Shown here: one piece after another, positions 38,443 through 45,682 of the stretch
Numbering within the stretch: position 1 is the first letter of the stretch
Layout of the letters: every line of letters begins with the position of its first letter
Assembly (NCBI GenBank): GCA_024742875.1
Contig: JANSXP010000049.1
Coordinates: 1 to 58,375 of the forward strand
Reading direction: 5' to 3'
Source of the DNA: Planctomycetaceae bacterium
GTDB lineage: Bacteria > Planctomycetota > Planctomycetia > Planctomycetales > Planctomycetaceae
Length of the DNA stretch: 58,375 bases
Program-made: the position numbers and the translations under genes
The notes under the pieces: model-generated
Database searches by the model: none
What the model saw: only the letters and a program-made list of their open reading frames with translations
What the model was told of the DNA's origin: nothing

Positions 38443-38885
38443 GGGAATTCCGTGTGGTGAACAGGACTGCCCGAGGGAGGCCGTCCTGAAACAAATCGTT
38501 GGTGCATGTGGTTCGTCGCGACGGTTGGGTCGCACGTTTCACTCGCCAGAGCAAGCTGCACCCGGGCATGTGCGACATCGTCGTCGGCCTCTTCAATACC
38601 GAATTTTGAGGGAAAGTCTGTGCGTGTCCAGGAGCGTTTGCGACATTGGATTGAGAATCTGCGTCACCTCAGCGAGGCCCGCGGCACGGGGCCCGCGGCA
38701 CGCGGCCGCTCCCAATTCTGATGTGAAGCCCGTGTCGCTGTGTTAGTAAAAAGAGCTGGTCGCACCGTGTGTCTCCGGTTGTCAGGCCGTCGATACGCTC
38801 AGCGAGCAGGAGAATTGGTGCGGCGTTGACAGCCACACGGTGGGCGTTTGGCAGTCCCGCGGGGATCGCGCGTCTTCGTCGCCAT
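38443..38885. other. Intergenic region upstream of the dehydrogenase giant
   Basis: No gene recognised. It holds the candidate operator at 38626-38667 and, at about 38677-38704, a duplicated GGCCCGCGGCACG motif. Confidence 0.45.
38626..38667 (+). promoter_or_regulatory. Candidate operator 1 for the XylR-type regulator
   Basis: Two half-sites, TTTGCGACA (38637-38645) and TCTGCGTCA (38658-38666), repeat with a 21-bp period, two turns of the helix, as expected for an AraC-type protein. The segment from GTCCAGGAGCG onward matches operator 2 at about 33 of 41 positions. It lies upstream of the dehydrogenase giant, in the opposite orientation. Confidence 0.45.
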
Positions 38886-40064
38886 CTAGGAATCTGTGCG
38901 CGGGAGCCGGCTGCGGCGATATCCCCCTGGCGTCTGCCCCGTTTCACGCTTGAAGGTGACGCTCATGCTTTCCGCGTGACGGTAGCCAGCCAGTGGTGCG
39001 ATCTGCTCCAGAGGCAATTCTGTCTCGGTGAGCAGTTGCTTGAGTCGCCGAATCTGCACGGCGGTAATCTCTTCTCGCGGTGTGGTGTCGAGGTGCTGTC
39101 GGAATCTGCGTTCCAGCTGCCGCCGCGACAGAGCGGAAAACTCGACGATGTCCGCCACATCGATTCCATGACACGCGTTTTCGCGGATGAACCGACAGAC
39201 ACGAGAAAGCTCGGGGTCATCCACAGCAATCACCTGCGTCCACTGTCGCTGGACGATTTGAGTTGGTGTGACGTGCTCGACATTCGACGAAGACGCACCG
39301 GCAATCATGGCGCTCAGTGTTTCCGCAGCCCGGTATCCCACAGCTTCGGCGTCAGGTCGCACGCTGGTCAACGGTGGGTCGCTGAGGGAACAGATCATGT
39401 CGTCATCATCCACGCCAATCACACCAATGTCATCCGGGACGGAAATGTCTAACTGCCGGCAGGCATTCAGGACCTGCTGGCCGCGAATGTCGTGGCACGC
39501 CATCAGGCCGGTCGGTCGCTGTAGCGTCTGCAGCCAGGCGGCGAGCGAATCGGTGTCTGAGACGCCGCGCTGCTCAGCAACGGAAAGCGATTCTCCCCGG
39601 CCACCGGCTGTCTCGTAGATGGACATCGGGCAGCCAGCCGCCGCTACACACTCCCGAAAATGGAGCAGGCGGGCTTCGGAATAATGGGCGCCGCGGTATC
39701 CACAGAAGGCGAATCGACGGAAGCCTCGTTCGTATAGATGTTCGAACGCCAGTTGGGCAACGGCCCGATCATCCGTCTCGACCTGCGGGATGCCCAGGGC
39801 AGAGCGACTGCACAGCACATCGACGATGGGCAGCCCCAGTTGCTTCAGTGGGCCGATGTTGTGAGTATCGACCCGGGCGATCACGCCCGACAGGTTGGCC
39901 TGGGAAATCCAGTTCGGAACGGAATCGCCCATCGTCATCTCCTGATGCAGGAGAGCCCAGTCCCCACGCGTGCGGGCGTACAGAGAAATACCGCGGAGCA
40001 ATCGCCGACCGTAGGAGCGAGATGACTCAATGAGCAGCGCCACGCGAGTGGGAGTAACGGCCAT
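38886..40064 (-). CDS. XylR-family transcriptional regulator (LacI-like sensor plus AraC DNA-binding domain)
   Basis: 392 residues. The N-terminal ~270 residues are a periplasmic-binding-protein-like sensor (RVALLIESSRSYGRRLLRGI, ETDDRAVAQLAFEHLYERGF, IGVIGVDDDDMICSLSDPPL), and the last ~100 form an AraC-type double HTH (FSALSRRQLERRFRQHL, IAPLAGYRHAESMSVTFKRE). This is the arrangement of XylR of E. coli, which activates xylose genes; the ligand here is probably a sugar but cannot be named. The ATG at 40064 begins MAVTPTRVALLIE. A candidate operator sits 32 bp upstream, suggesting autoregulation. It lies between the metallophosphoesterase (divergent) and the dehydrogenase giant. Confidence 0.88.
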   Translation of the reverse strand: MAVTPTRVALLIESSRSYGRRLLRGISLYARTRGDWALLHQEMTMGDSVPNWISQANLSGVIARVDTHNIGPLKQLGLPIVDVLCSRSALGIPQVETDDRAVAQLAFEHLYERGFRRFAFCGYRGAHYSEARLLHFRECVAAAGCPMSIYETAGGRGESLSVAEQRGVSDTDSLAAWLQTLQRPTGLMACHDIRGQQVLNACRQLDISVPDDIGVIGVDDDDMICSLSDPPLTSVRPDAEAVGYRAAETLSAMIAGASSSNVEHVTPTQIVQRQWTQVIAVDDPELSRVCRFIRENACHGIDVADIVEFSALSRRQLERRFRQHLDTTPREEITAVQIRRLKQLLTETELPLEQIAPLAGYRHAESMSVTFKRETGQTPGGYRRSRLPRTDS

Positions 40065-40095
40065 CGTGTCGTTTGCCCTTTGCTCCGTACTGCTA

Positions 40096-40136
40096 TGGCG
40101 TAAAATCTCAATCGCGTGTCGTAAACGCTCCTGGAC
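40096..40136 (-). promoter_or_regulatory. Candidate operator 2 in front of the XylR-type regulator gene
   Basis: On the minus strand the half-sites TTTACGACA (40125-40117) and TTTACGCCA (40104-40096) repeat with a 21-bp period. A GGCCAG/CTGGCC palindrome (40139-40151) lies beside them. It sits between the divergent regulator and metallophosphoesterase genes and could serve both. Confidence 0.5.
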
Positions 40137-40307
40137 AAGGCCAGTCTGGCCTTTGAAAATTAGGATACCCCGCTGCTTCCCCTGTCGCAAATTGCCGACT
40201 GGCTGGCGGGTGAGATCGTCTGATTCCAACAGAAGACGCCGGCGGCCGGACGTATCGTTCGTTTTATCCACCCGGTTCTATTCACCAATTCGCACCACCA
40301 ACCGACC

Positions 40308-41237
40308 ATGAAAACACAGAATCGGCGCAACACGCTGAAGACGCTGGGGAGCATCGCCGCGACCACTGTCTTTCCTTCCCCGTCACTGGCTGTGGCGTCG
40401 TCCGTTCGCAAGCCGATCCGCTTCGGCGTGATCGCAGATCTGCACGGCGGTCTCGCTGTCGATGCCATGTCACGGCTCGAGGCATTCGTGGGTGCCATGC
40501 AGCATGAGGATTGTGATGGCCTCATTCAGATGGGCGATTTTGCCTATCCCAATGACAGGCACCAGTCCTTCGCCGACAAATTCCACCAGGCGCACACCCA
40601 AACGATTTACGTGATCGGCAATCATGAGTTCGATCACGGTCTGACGCGGAAGGACTGCTGCAGGGCGTGGGGGATTGACGCCAGCTACTACCGACGCGAC
40701 GTGGGAGGATTGCGTCTTCTGATTCTTGACGGCAACGAAAAAGGCTCGCCCACTCATCGCGGCGGCTACCCGTCGTTTATCGGCAGGAAGCAACAGCAGT
40801 GGCTGGAGCGCGAGCTGGACGAGGCAACCAGTCCGGTGCTGATTCTCAGTCACCAGCCACTGGCGGGGACGAGCGCCATCGACAATGCGGCCGAGCTTCA
40901 GAAGTTGCTGTCCGCGTATCGATCGAAAATTGTGGCCTGTCTGAATGGGCACAGCCATGTCGATTTGCTGCTGCAGGTGGCTGGTGTCCACTACCTGCAC
41001 ATCAATTCCGCATCGTACTACTGGGTCGGCGGACGAACTCGGATGGCGTATTACACGACGCCGCTGTTTACGACGGTCACAGTGGACCCCGAATCGGCGA
41101 CGGTCAGTGTCGCGCCGTGTGCAAGTGACTGGAAAGGCAAATCGCCCCGAGAGATTGGCTACTTTGACAGCACCGGCCGGCCGCCTGAATCAGCCGTCAC
41201 TCCGCAGATTCGCCGCCGTGAGATTGCAGCAAATTGA
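40308..41237 (+). CDS. Exported calcineurin-like metallophosphoesterase
   Basis: 309 residues with a twin-arginine-like signal (NRRNTLKTLGSIAATTVF). All five metallophosphoesterase blocks are present: D44-x-H46 (ADLHGG), MGD77, GN105-H106-E, SHQP and GHSH. It should hydrolyse phosphate esters with a two-metal centre in the periplasm. The gene is divergent from the XylR-type regulator and may share its operator. Two small envelope genes follow on the same strand. Confidence 0.88.
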   Translation: MKTQNRRNTLKTLGSIAATTVFPSPSLAVASSVRKPIRFGVIADLHGGLAVDAMSRLEAFVGAMQHEDCDGLIQMGDFAYPNDRHQSFADKFHQAHTQTIYVIGNHEFDHGLTRKDCCRAWGIDASYYRRDVGGLRLLILDGNEKGSPTHRGGYPSFIGRKQQQWLERELDEATSPVLILSHQPLAGTSAIDNAAELQKLLSAYRSKIVACLNGHSHVDLLLQVAGVHYLHINSASYYWVGGRTRMAYYTTPLFTTVTVDPESATVSVAPCASDWKGKSPREIGYFDSTGRPPESAVTPQIRRREIAAN

Positions 41238-41273
41238 GTGAATCCACAGACCAACGGCCAGGCTGATCGCAGA

Positions 41274-41459
41274 ATGAAGAAACGAACAACCATTCCTGCT
41301 GTGTTCCTGATGCTGTTCTGTGGAGCCACCGTCTTCGGGCAGGCGCCACCGGGCAGCGATTCCAACAGGAAACTTGTCGATCAGGACGTTCCGGTTCACT
41401 TCAATCACAACCTTGTCAAACTGCGGCTGGTAGACGTGCCGGGGAGCAAGACCGTTTGA
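41274..41459 (+). CDS. Small secreted protein of unknown function
   Basis: 61 residues starting MKKRTTIPAVFLMLF, a clear signal peptide ending near FGQA, with a mature part of only ~40 residues (ending VKLRLVDVPGSKTV). Its stop overlaps the TTG start of the next gene (TTGA), which supports translation of both. No family recognised. An alternative is that it is the N-terminal part of a once longer exported protein. Confidence 0.5.
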   Translation: MKKRTTIPAVFLMLFCGATVFGQAPPGSDSNRKLVDQDVPVHFNHNLVKLRLVDVPGSKTV

Positions 41460-41944
41460 TTTCAAAAAACCTTTGGACCGCAGTTTCGTTCTTCGTGATT
41501 GCTGCCCATCTTGTCATCCTGCGTGGTGTGGAGATTGGCCAGATTCTGCTTTTCGTCCTTCCCGTCATTGCTGCTGTTGCTGTGGCACAACAGGACCCTG
41601 CGACGCGAAGTTCGAGGATCGCGCGGAGCTTCCTGCTCCTCACGTCGATTGGCATGATCGTGGCAGAAGTGCCTTGGCTGTTTCCCCAGCTCGGTGGCGT
41701 GGACCCCAACCTGCCGCAGCAAATTGATCGAGCTCTGACATGGTATGCGGCCGTCTATCTGATTTTCTTTTTCTGCGTCTGTCCGATCCATCTCTTCACA
41801 GCATCACTGGCCTGTCACGCACAGGGGCAGTTTGCTGAGATTTCAGTATTCACGTGCTGGCTTGGTCTGTTTACCGCGTCAATCATAGGGATCGGAACGG
41901 TCATCGTTGCTTCTTCCGCCCTCGGTCTCTGGCCGGTTATGTGA
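41456..41944 (+). CDS. Four-helix membrane protein of unknown function
   Basis: 162 residues with four hydrophobic segments (WTAVSFFVIAAHLVILRGV, ILLFVLPVIAAVAVA, WYAAVYLIFFFCVCPIHLF, LGLFTASIIGIGTVIVASSA). The start is a TTG overlapping the stop of the preceding gene, with GGGGAG about nine bases upstream. No family recognised; the role is unknown. The coupled pair probably belongs with the metallophosphoesterase transcript. Confidence 0.65.
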   Translation: MISKNLWTAVSFFVIAAHLVILRGVEIGQILLFVLPVIAAVAVAQQDPATRSSRIARSFLLLTSIGMIVAEVPWLFPQLGGVDPNLPQQIDRALTWYAAVYLIFFFCVCPIHLFTASLACHAQGQFAEISVFTCWLGLFTASIIGIGTVIVASSALGLWPVM

Positions 41945-42212
41945 ACGCAGGGACCTACGCCTCGCCTGACTCCTGCCGTGCGGGCCGTCTGGTACAGGGA
42001 ACCGGCTCTGTCGCGTGCACCGTCACAGGTTGGTTGATCTGAAAGCTCGTGCACGTCACACGTGTGCATGCGGTGAGGTATCGCCAGCCGTCACAGGAAG
42101 TGAGAAGGATGAAAAAACGCCGCACGTGAACGCCACAGCCGCCGAACAGGGACGCCGAAAGCCAGTTGGTATCAGAAAATCGGTCGATGCCATTTGTCCA
42201 GCGAAAAAGCAG

Positions 42213-42286
42213 CACGCCCGGTTGGATTCGAACCAACGACCTGCGGTTTAGAAGACCGCTGCTCTATCCAGCTGAGCTACGGGCGC
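42213..42286 (-). tRNA. tRNA-Arg (anticodon TCT)
   Basis: The minus strand folds into a full cloverleaf: acceptor GCGCCCG/CGGGCGT (with a G-U first pair), D-arm GCTC/GAGC, anticodon arm GCGGT-CTTCTAA-ACCGC giving TCT, and T-arm GTTGG-TTCGAAT-CCAAC. The discriminator is G and the CCA end is not encoded. The 3' end faces away from the reverse transcriptase/toxin island. It reads AGA codons. Confidence 0.95.
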
Positions 42287-42552
42287 GTGTTTTGGGTCGC
42301 GGGATATTAGCGTCTGTTTGCCCTCTATGCCAGAGTGCCTTTCTACGATACTCGCGGAGCGGCAGGCCCCACTTCAAGGGCGTGGTGGACGCTGTGAAAG
42401 ACACTGCGACGCTGCAGGGGTTCGCTGGGCAGTCGCCAATGGCCAGATGTGCCCCGGCACAGTACCATTGGCCACAGGCCCGCTGCGTCCGACGGAGTGA
42501 ATCGTCTGGCCGCCAGTGGAGGCGTTGCTGCGGGCGGCAAAGGATGAACAGC

Positions 42553-43023
42553 ATGGACCCCAATCCTTATTCCTCCCCCTCTCCCGTTTCTTTGCGGCCC
42601 GAATCGCCGGCAGATCCCCCGGAATCGATCAAAAATGACCTCGTTTCGCCCTGGCTGTGCTGGCCGGCCGTTGTCACCGTTATGACATTCGCTGCCCTGC
42701 TGTTTTGTGTCGTGTTTTCTTCCCGGCGATCCCTTTCCACATTCGCGCATGTGGCTTTGTGGGTTTCTTCAAGGTGTGGTGTTGCCACGGCCGCGTGGTG
42801 CCTGTTCTTTCACTGGTATCACCGGGGGCGAATTGTGCGGCCTGCGTGTCTGGCCCTGGGCGGCCTGTCCGGTGCCACGCTGGGATTTCTTGTGGCGTCC
42901 GATCTGTGGCTTTTATGGAGGGGCGTGTCTGCCGGACTGTTCGCGTTGCCTGGAATTCTCGGTGGGTCGCTGGCGGCGAGGATGCTGCCGACTGTGCCGT
43001 TGCCAGATGCGGCTGAACGCTGA
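42553..43023 (+). CDS. Membrane protein with MDPNPYSSP start, unknown function
   Basis: 156 residues. The N-terminus MDPNPYSSP is a form of the NPYASP start seen on many planctomycete membrane proteins. About four hydrophobic helices follow. AAAGGA lies eight bases before the ATG at 42553; another ATG at 42544 is less well placed. Its last 18 codons (LAARMLPTVPLPDAAER and stop) fall inside the 288-bp direct repeat and recur at 45395-45448 without the rest of the gene. The gene ends convergently with the reverse transcriptase fragment. Confidence 0.65.
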   Translation: MDPNPYSSPSPVSLRPESPADPPESIKNDLVSPWLCWPAVVTVMTFAALLFCVVFSSRRSLSTFAHVALWVSSRCGVATAAWCLFFHWYHRGRIVRPACLALGGLSGATLGFLVASDLWLLWRGVSAGLFALPGILGGSLAARMLPTVPLPDAAER

Positions 43024-43257
43024 TGGCGCTTGATTACCACTCAATCTGGACGAACAGTCTCCGCCGCTTTTGTCCGCGCAGAGGATTGAGTTGTTCGAAC
43101 CAGCTGATGCGGCCGCGCAGTTGCACGCGGAAGTCGGCGTGCTGGTCGTGGTTTTGTGAGGCCCGGCCATGCCGCACACGATTGGACAGGATCGCATTGA
43201 GCTGAGCAAAATCACAACGAGTGATGTTCGGACGTTCGTTCACGACCACGCCCCCGA
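42970..43257. repeat. 288-bp direct repeat, left copy
   Basis: This segment aligns without gaps to 45395-45682, exactly 2,425 bp away, at about 87% identity (38 mismatches counted by eye). It spans the last codons of the membrane protein gene and the 3' end of a reverse transcriptase gene on the other strand. Confidence 0.9.
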
Positions 43258-43303
43258 TTGCTGCCTGACAGCGATCGGAGTTCATTGCAGCGAAGCAGTC
43301 CAA
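43034..43303 (-). pseudogene. 3' fragment of a second retron-type reverse transcriptase gene
   Basis: The 89-residue frame ends with GGVVVNERPNITRCDFAQL, RHGRASQN, RGRISWFEQLNPLRG and LFVQIEW, nearly matching the C-terminus of the full reverse transcriptase encoded from 46778. Only the last ~75 residues are homologous; palm, YADD and N-terminal parts are missing. The frame is still open, so loss was by truncation rather than slow decay. It lies inside the left 288-bp repeat, so it marks an earlier tandem duplication of the membrane-protein/reverse-transcriptase pair, later cut off by the toxin region. Confidence 0.8.
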
Positions 43304-43612
43304 ACCATGGATGGCAACCGTGGCAGCGTCCTGTCTACAGTTGGGTTACACCTGCGCCTTCGGTGCTCTGAAAAAGGCCAGGGCATCGGCCTACCGGGAT
43401 CCCGAGAGGCCCGCAGAAGCTAAACATGGGTGGCACCGATGACTTCGCCTAGATCATGGCAAAGGTCGGTGAGTTAGGGGTGGCGGTGTTCGACTGCCTT
43501 CGAGCGGGTGTTTGTCCTTCTGCGTTGGTGGGACGTGTCGAGTTGGGGAGTCCTACGTTGTACCGGGTTAAGAAGGTGAGGAGGGAGGTGGGGGAGTTGG
43601 TTGCTACCGACG
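43304..43612. other. Intergenic stretch holding repeat copy E
   Basis: No convincing gene. It contains repeat copy E at 43419-43441, between the reverse transcriptase fragment and the immunity gene. Confidence 0.5.
43419..43441 (+). repeat. REP-like repeat, copy E
   Basis: The core ATGGGTGGCACCGATG preceded by GCTAAAC matches copies A and C near the RAYT gene. It lies on the left of the toxin/immunity pair and is inverted relative to copy F on the right. Confidence 0.7.
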
Positions 43613-43969
43613 CTATGCCCACTCCTGCTCAATCGCAGCTTGAAGCTCCTCGGCCGATTCGATCGATGACAAGCCGATCTCCGAAGGAGCTTCTGGATCA
43701 CCAAACACTAGCCGTTGATCATAAGCTTGTTGAAACCAAATAGCGAATTCAAGGATGGCGTCATCGAAGCCTTCAAGTGAAATGAGATTGGGTAGCACTC
43801 GCACTTCAGCAAGTGTGTCCGCACCTCCTCTGAATTCGCATTGCCCTTCAACGTTCGGGACAGATTCCCCCCGCTGGAGATTGCCAATCGATGAAATCGA
43901 TGAAAGGGCGGCAAAGACTTCATCAAGGTTGAGACTCGATTCATCGGCATGAGAGATGAAGAAAGCCAT
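43613..43969 (-). CDS. Probable immunity protein of the adjacent nuclease toxin
   Basis: 118 residues, acidic and without membrane helices (begins MAFFISHADESSLNLDEVF, ends ELQAAIEQEWA). No family recognised with confidence. It follows the toxin-domain gene by 27 bp on the same strand, and a strong AGGAGG seven bases before the ATG at 43969 gives it its own ribosome binding site. Small acidic proteins directly downstream of polymorphic toxin C-termini are usually their immunity proteins; the call here rests on that context. Base composition is lower in GC than the surrounding genes. Confidence 0.55.
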   Translation of the reverse strand: MAFFISHADESSLNLDEVFAALSSISSIGNLQRGESVPNVEGQCEFRGGADTLAEVRVLPNLISLEGFDDAILEFAIWFQQAYDQRLVFGDPEAPSEIGLSSIESAEELQAAIEQEWA

Positions 43970-43976
43970 TATCGTT

Positions 43977-43982
43977 CCTCCT
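43977..43982 (-). promoter_or_regulatory. Strong ribosome binding site of the immunity gene
   Basis: AGGAGG on the minus strand, seven bases before the ATG at 43969. It selects this start over an in-frame ATG at 43993, which would overlap the toxin gene. The toxin frame upstream has no comparable site. Confidence 0.7.
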
Positions 43983-43996
43983 ATGTTATTCATGAC

Positions 43997-44758
43997 CTAC
44001 CACCGTGGGTACACGATTACCTCACCTGGCACATCAAGGTCATGCATGATCTTCTCGAAGAATGTTCGTGCTTCAAAATCGTTCGTTCTAATCTGCAATT
44101 TGGTCCAGGGCGTATTGGGGTCGGCGATGATGTCTCTTGCTCTCCTAAACTCGTCGTAGGTTTGATCAATGATGCCTTTCATCTTGGTCCGGCCAATCTC
44201 CGTACTTGAACTCCAAGGTTTGTAGTAAGAACGCCCGGCACCAGCGTACTTTGCGTCAATCAATGCAGTCCCGTCAATCCCATCAGCCCAGTAGGCTTCT
44301 CCACCACCAGTAACCCTAAACTCGGTGTCACCTGCCGCCCAGCGCTGAAAACGATCCCAGACGAACGAATTTCGGGCCGGCTTGGATTGTAGGCCCGCAG
44401 TATGGTCCACAACCCTTGGGGCACTTGGTTGTGCAAATCGCACTCCGGGCAATGACGGCGAGTAGAAGCCTTGGGGGTAAAGCTCAATGTTGCCGAGTCT
44501 AACTGCTTTGCCATTCAGCCCGACCAGTGTGCGATTACCGGTCGCCGAGAGCATATTTCTGTAGGCTCGAGTCGAACTGCCAAATGTCCGGACGGATTCT
44601 CCAAGACCCCAAGCTGAAAGTGCACCCGTTCCAACATGGAACAGGCCCCACCCGTATTCCTCCCGTGAAAATGCTTCGTACGCGCTGACACCGCTGCTGC
44701 CGAGCTGGTAACCTTCGTACGCCAGGCTGGTCGTTTGAAGTCCACGAGCGATTCTCAT
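43997..44758 (-). CDS. Orphan polymorphic-toxin C-terminus with restriction-endonuclease-fold nuclease domain
   Basis: 253 residues from the first ATG. The first ~110 residues resemble the variable pre-toxin region that precedes RHS/CDI-type toxin tips (SAYEAFSREEYGWGLFHVG). From ~residue 130 the sequence looks like a Tox-REase-type nuclease: FVWDRFQRW, TEFRVTGGGEAYWADGIDG, and LIDAKYAG, where D168-x-K170 fits the D/E-x-K metal site. No export domain, RHS repeats or signal peptide is present. The frame stays open upstream of 44758 into repeat copy F at 44818, and no ribosome binding site precedes the ATG, so the gene is probably a 5'-truncated cassette. It is followed by a probable immunity gene. 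AT-richer composition suggests transfer. Confidence 0.65.
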   Translation of the reverse strand: MRIARGLQTTSLAYEGYQLGSSGVSAYEAFSREEYGWGLFHVGTGALSAWGLGESVRTFGSSTRAYRNMLSATGNRTLVGLNGKAVRLGNIELYPQGFYSPSLPGVRFAQPSAPRVVDHTAGLQSKPARNSFVWDRFQRWAAGDTEFRVTGGGEAYWADGIDGTALIDAKYAGAGRSYYKPWSSSTEIGRTKMKGIIDQTYDEFRRARDIIADPNTPWTKLQIRTNDFEARTFFEKIMHDLDVPGEVIVYPRW

Positions 44759-44817
44759 TGTTGTGAGAGACTGACCGGCAAAGCGGGCTCCGGCACGGGC
44801 CAGAGCGTTGCTACACT

Positions 44818-44840
44818 GGTGCCACCCAATGTTAGCGGCG
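44818..44840 (-). repeat. REP-like repeat, copy F
   Basis: On the minus strand the core ATTGGGTGGCACC is preceded by CGCCGCTAAC, as in copy C. It lies at the 5' edge of the truncated toxin gene and is inverted relative to copy E. Confidence 0.7.
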
Positions 44841-44960
44841 CATGGGGCACGCTGACGACAGTATGGCGGCAGTTTACCGACAGTCAGTTGAGCCGGAGCG
44901 GATCAAAGCTGTGTCCGACCACGTGTATGGCTGGCTCACCGAGGAAGGGAAACGCTCTCT

Positions 44961-45383
44961 GTGATCTGGATGCTGACTCGATTTGCTGCCCGCCTGGCAC
45001 TGGTCACGGTCGTTACCCTGACAGCCTTGTGTCAGTTTCGGGGTGTCGTAGTAGGAGGTGGCAGCAGTTTTGCCATTCACTCAACCGCTGATGGCTGGCT
45101 GACTCGCCTGGAGGTTCCCCCGGCGAGCGCGGGGGTGTTTTGGCCTCCATCCTTTGAGATCACTGAGTACGACCGACACTATCTGCGTTGGGCGTACTAC
45201 AGGGCTCAGTCCCTAAACATGCGGTGGTGGGGATTCGCCGAAGAACGCAGATCCGGAAGCTTTGCGGCCCTCGTTTTCCACTGGGTGCTTTGGGCACCAT
45301 TGCTCGTTCTTAATTTGCTGCTCTGGTGGCAGCACCGCCGTCAGCGGCAGCACTCACAGCTGTTGAGCAACTCGCCGGTGTAG
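44961..45383 (+). CDS. Two-helix membrane protein of unknown function
   Basis: 140 residues from a GTG (an ATG at 44970 is also possible). An N-terminal helix (AARLALVTVVTLTALC) and a C-terminal one (VFHWVLWAPLLVLNLLLWW) enclose a ~75-residue polar domain rich in Trp and Tyr; the tail is basic and Gln-rich. No family recognised. It lies inside the segment bounded by the 288-bp direct repeats, 11 bp before the right copy. Codon use looks like the host chromosome rather than the toxin region. Confidence 0.6.
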   Translation: MIWMLTRFAARLALVTVVTLTALCQFRGVVVGGGSSFAIHSTADGWLTRLEVPPASAGVFWPPSFEITEYDRHYLRWAYYRAQSLNMRWWGFAEERRSGSFAALVFHWVLWAPLLVLNLLLWWQHRRQRQHSQLLSNSPV

Positions 45384-45394
45384 ATCTCGCCCCC

Positions 45395-45682
45395 CTTGCG
45401 GCGCAAATGCTGCCCGCTGTGCCGTTGCCAGATGCGGCTGAACGCTGATGGCGTCTGATTACCACTCAATCTGCTCGAACAGTCGCCGCAGCTTTTTTCC
45501 GCGCACAGGATTGAGGTGTTCGAGCCAGCTGATGCGGCCACACAGGTGCGCGCGGAAGTCGGCGTGCTCTTCACGGTTTTGTGACGCGGGGCCATGCCGC
45601 ACACAATTGGTCAGGATCGCTTTGAGCTGATCGAAATCTCGACGTGTGATGTTCAGACGCTGGTTCACGACCACGCCCCCGA
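45395..45682. repeat. 288-bp direct repeat, right copy
   Basis: Partner of 42970-43257. Its left end encodes a leftover of the MDPNPYSSP membrane gene (LAAQMLPAVPLPDAAER and stop at 45446-45448), with no gene body in front. Its right end is the 3' part of the full reverse transcriptase gene. Confidence 0.9.

Noticed and set aside
42213-42286. tRNA-Arg as the integration site of the reverse transcriptase/toxin island
   Set aside because: No second copy of the tRNA 3' end and no integrase gene are seen, and the tRNA 3' end points away from the island.
43456-43743. A 95-codon plus-strand frame next to repeat copy E
   Set aside because: It overlaps the well-supported immunity gene on the other strand and looks like low-complexity GTG/GAG-rich sequence.
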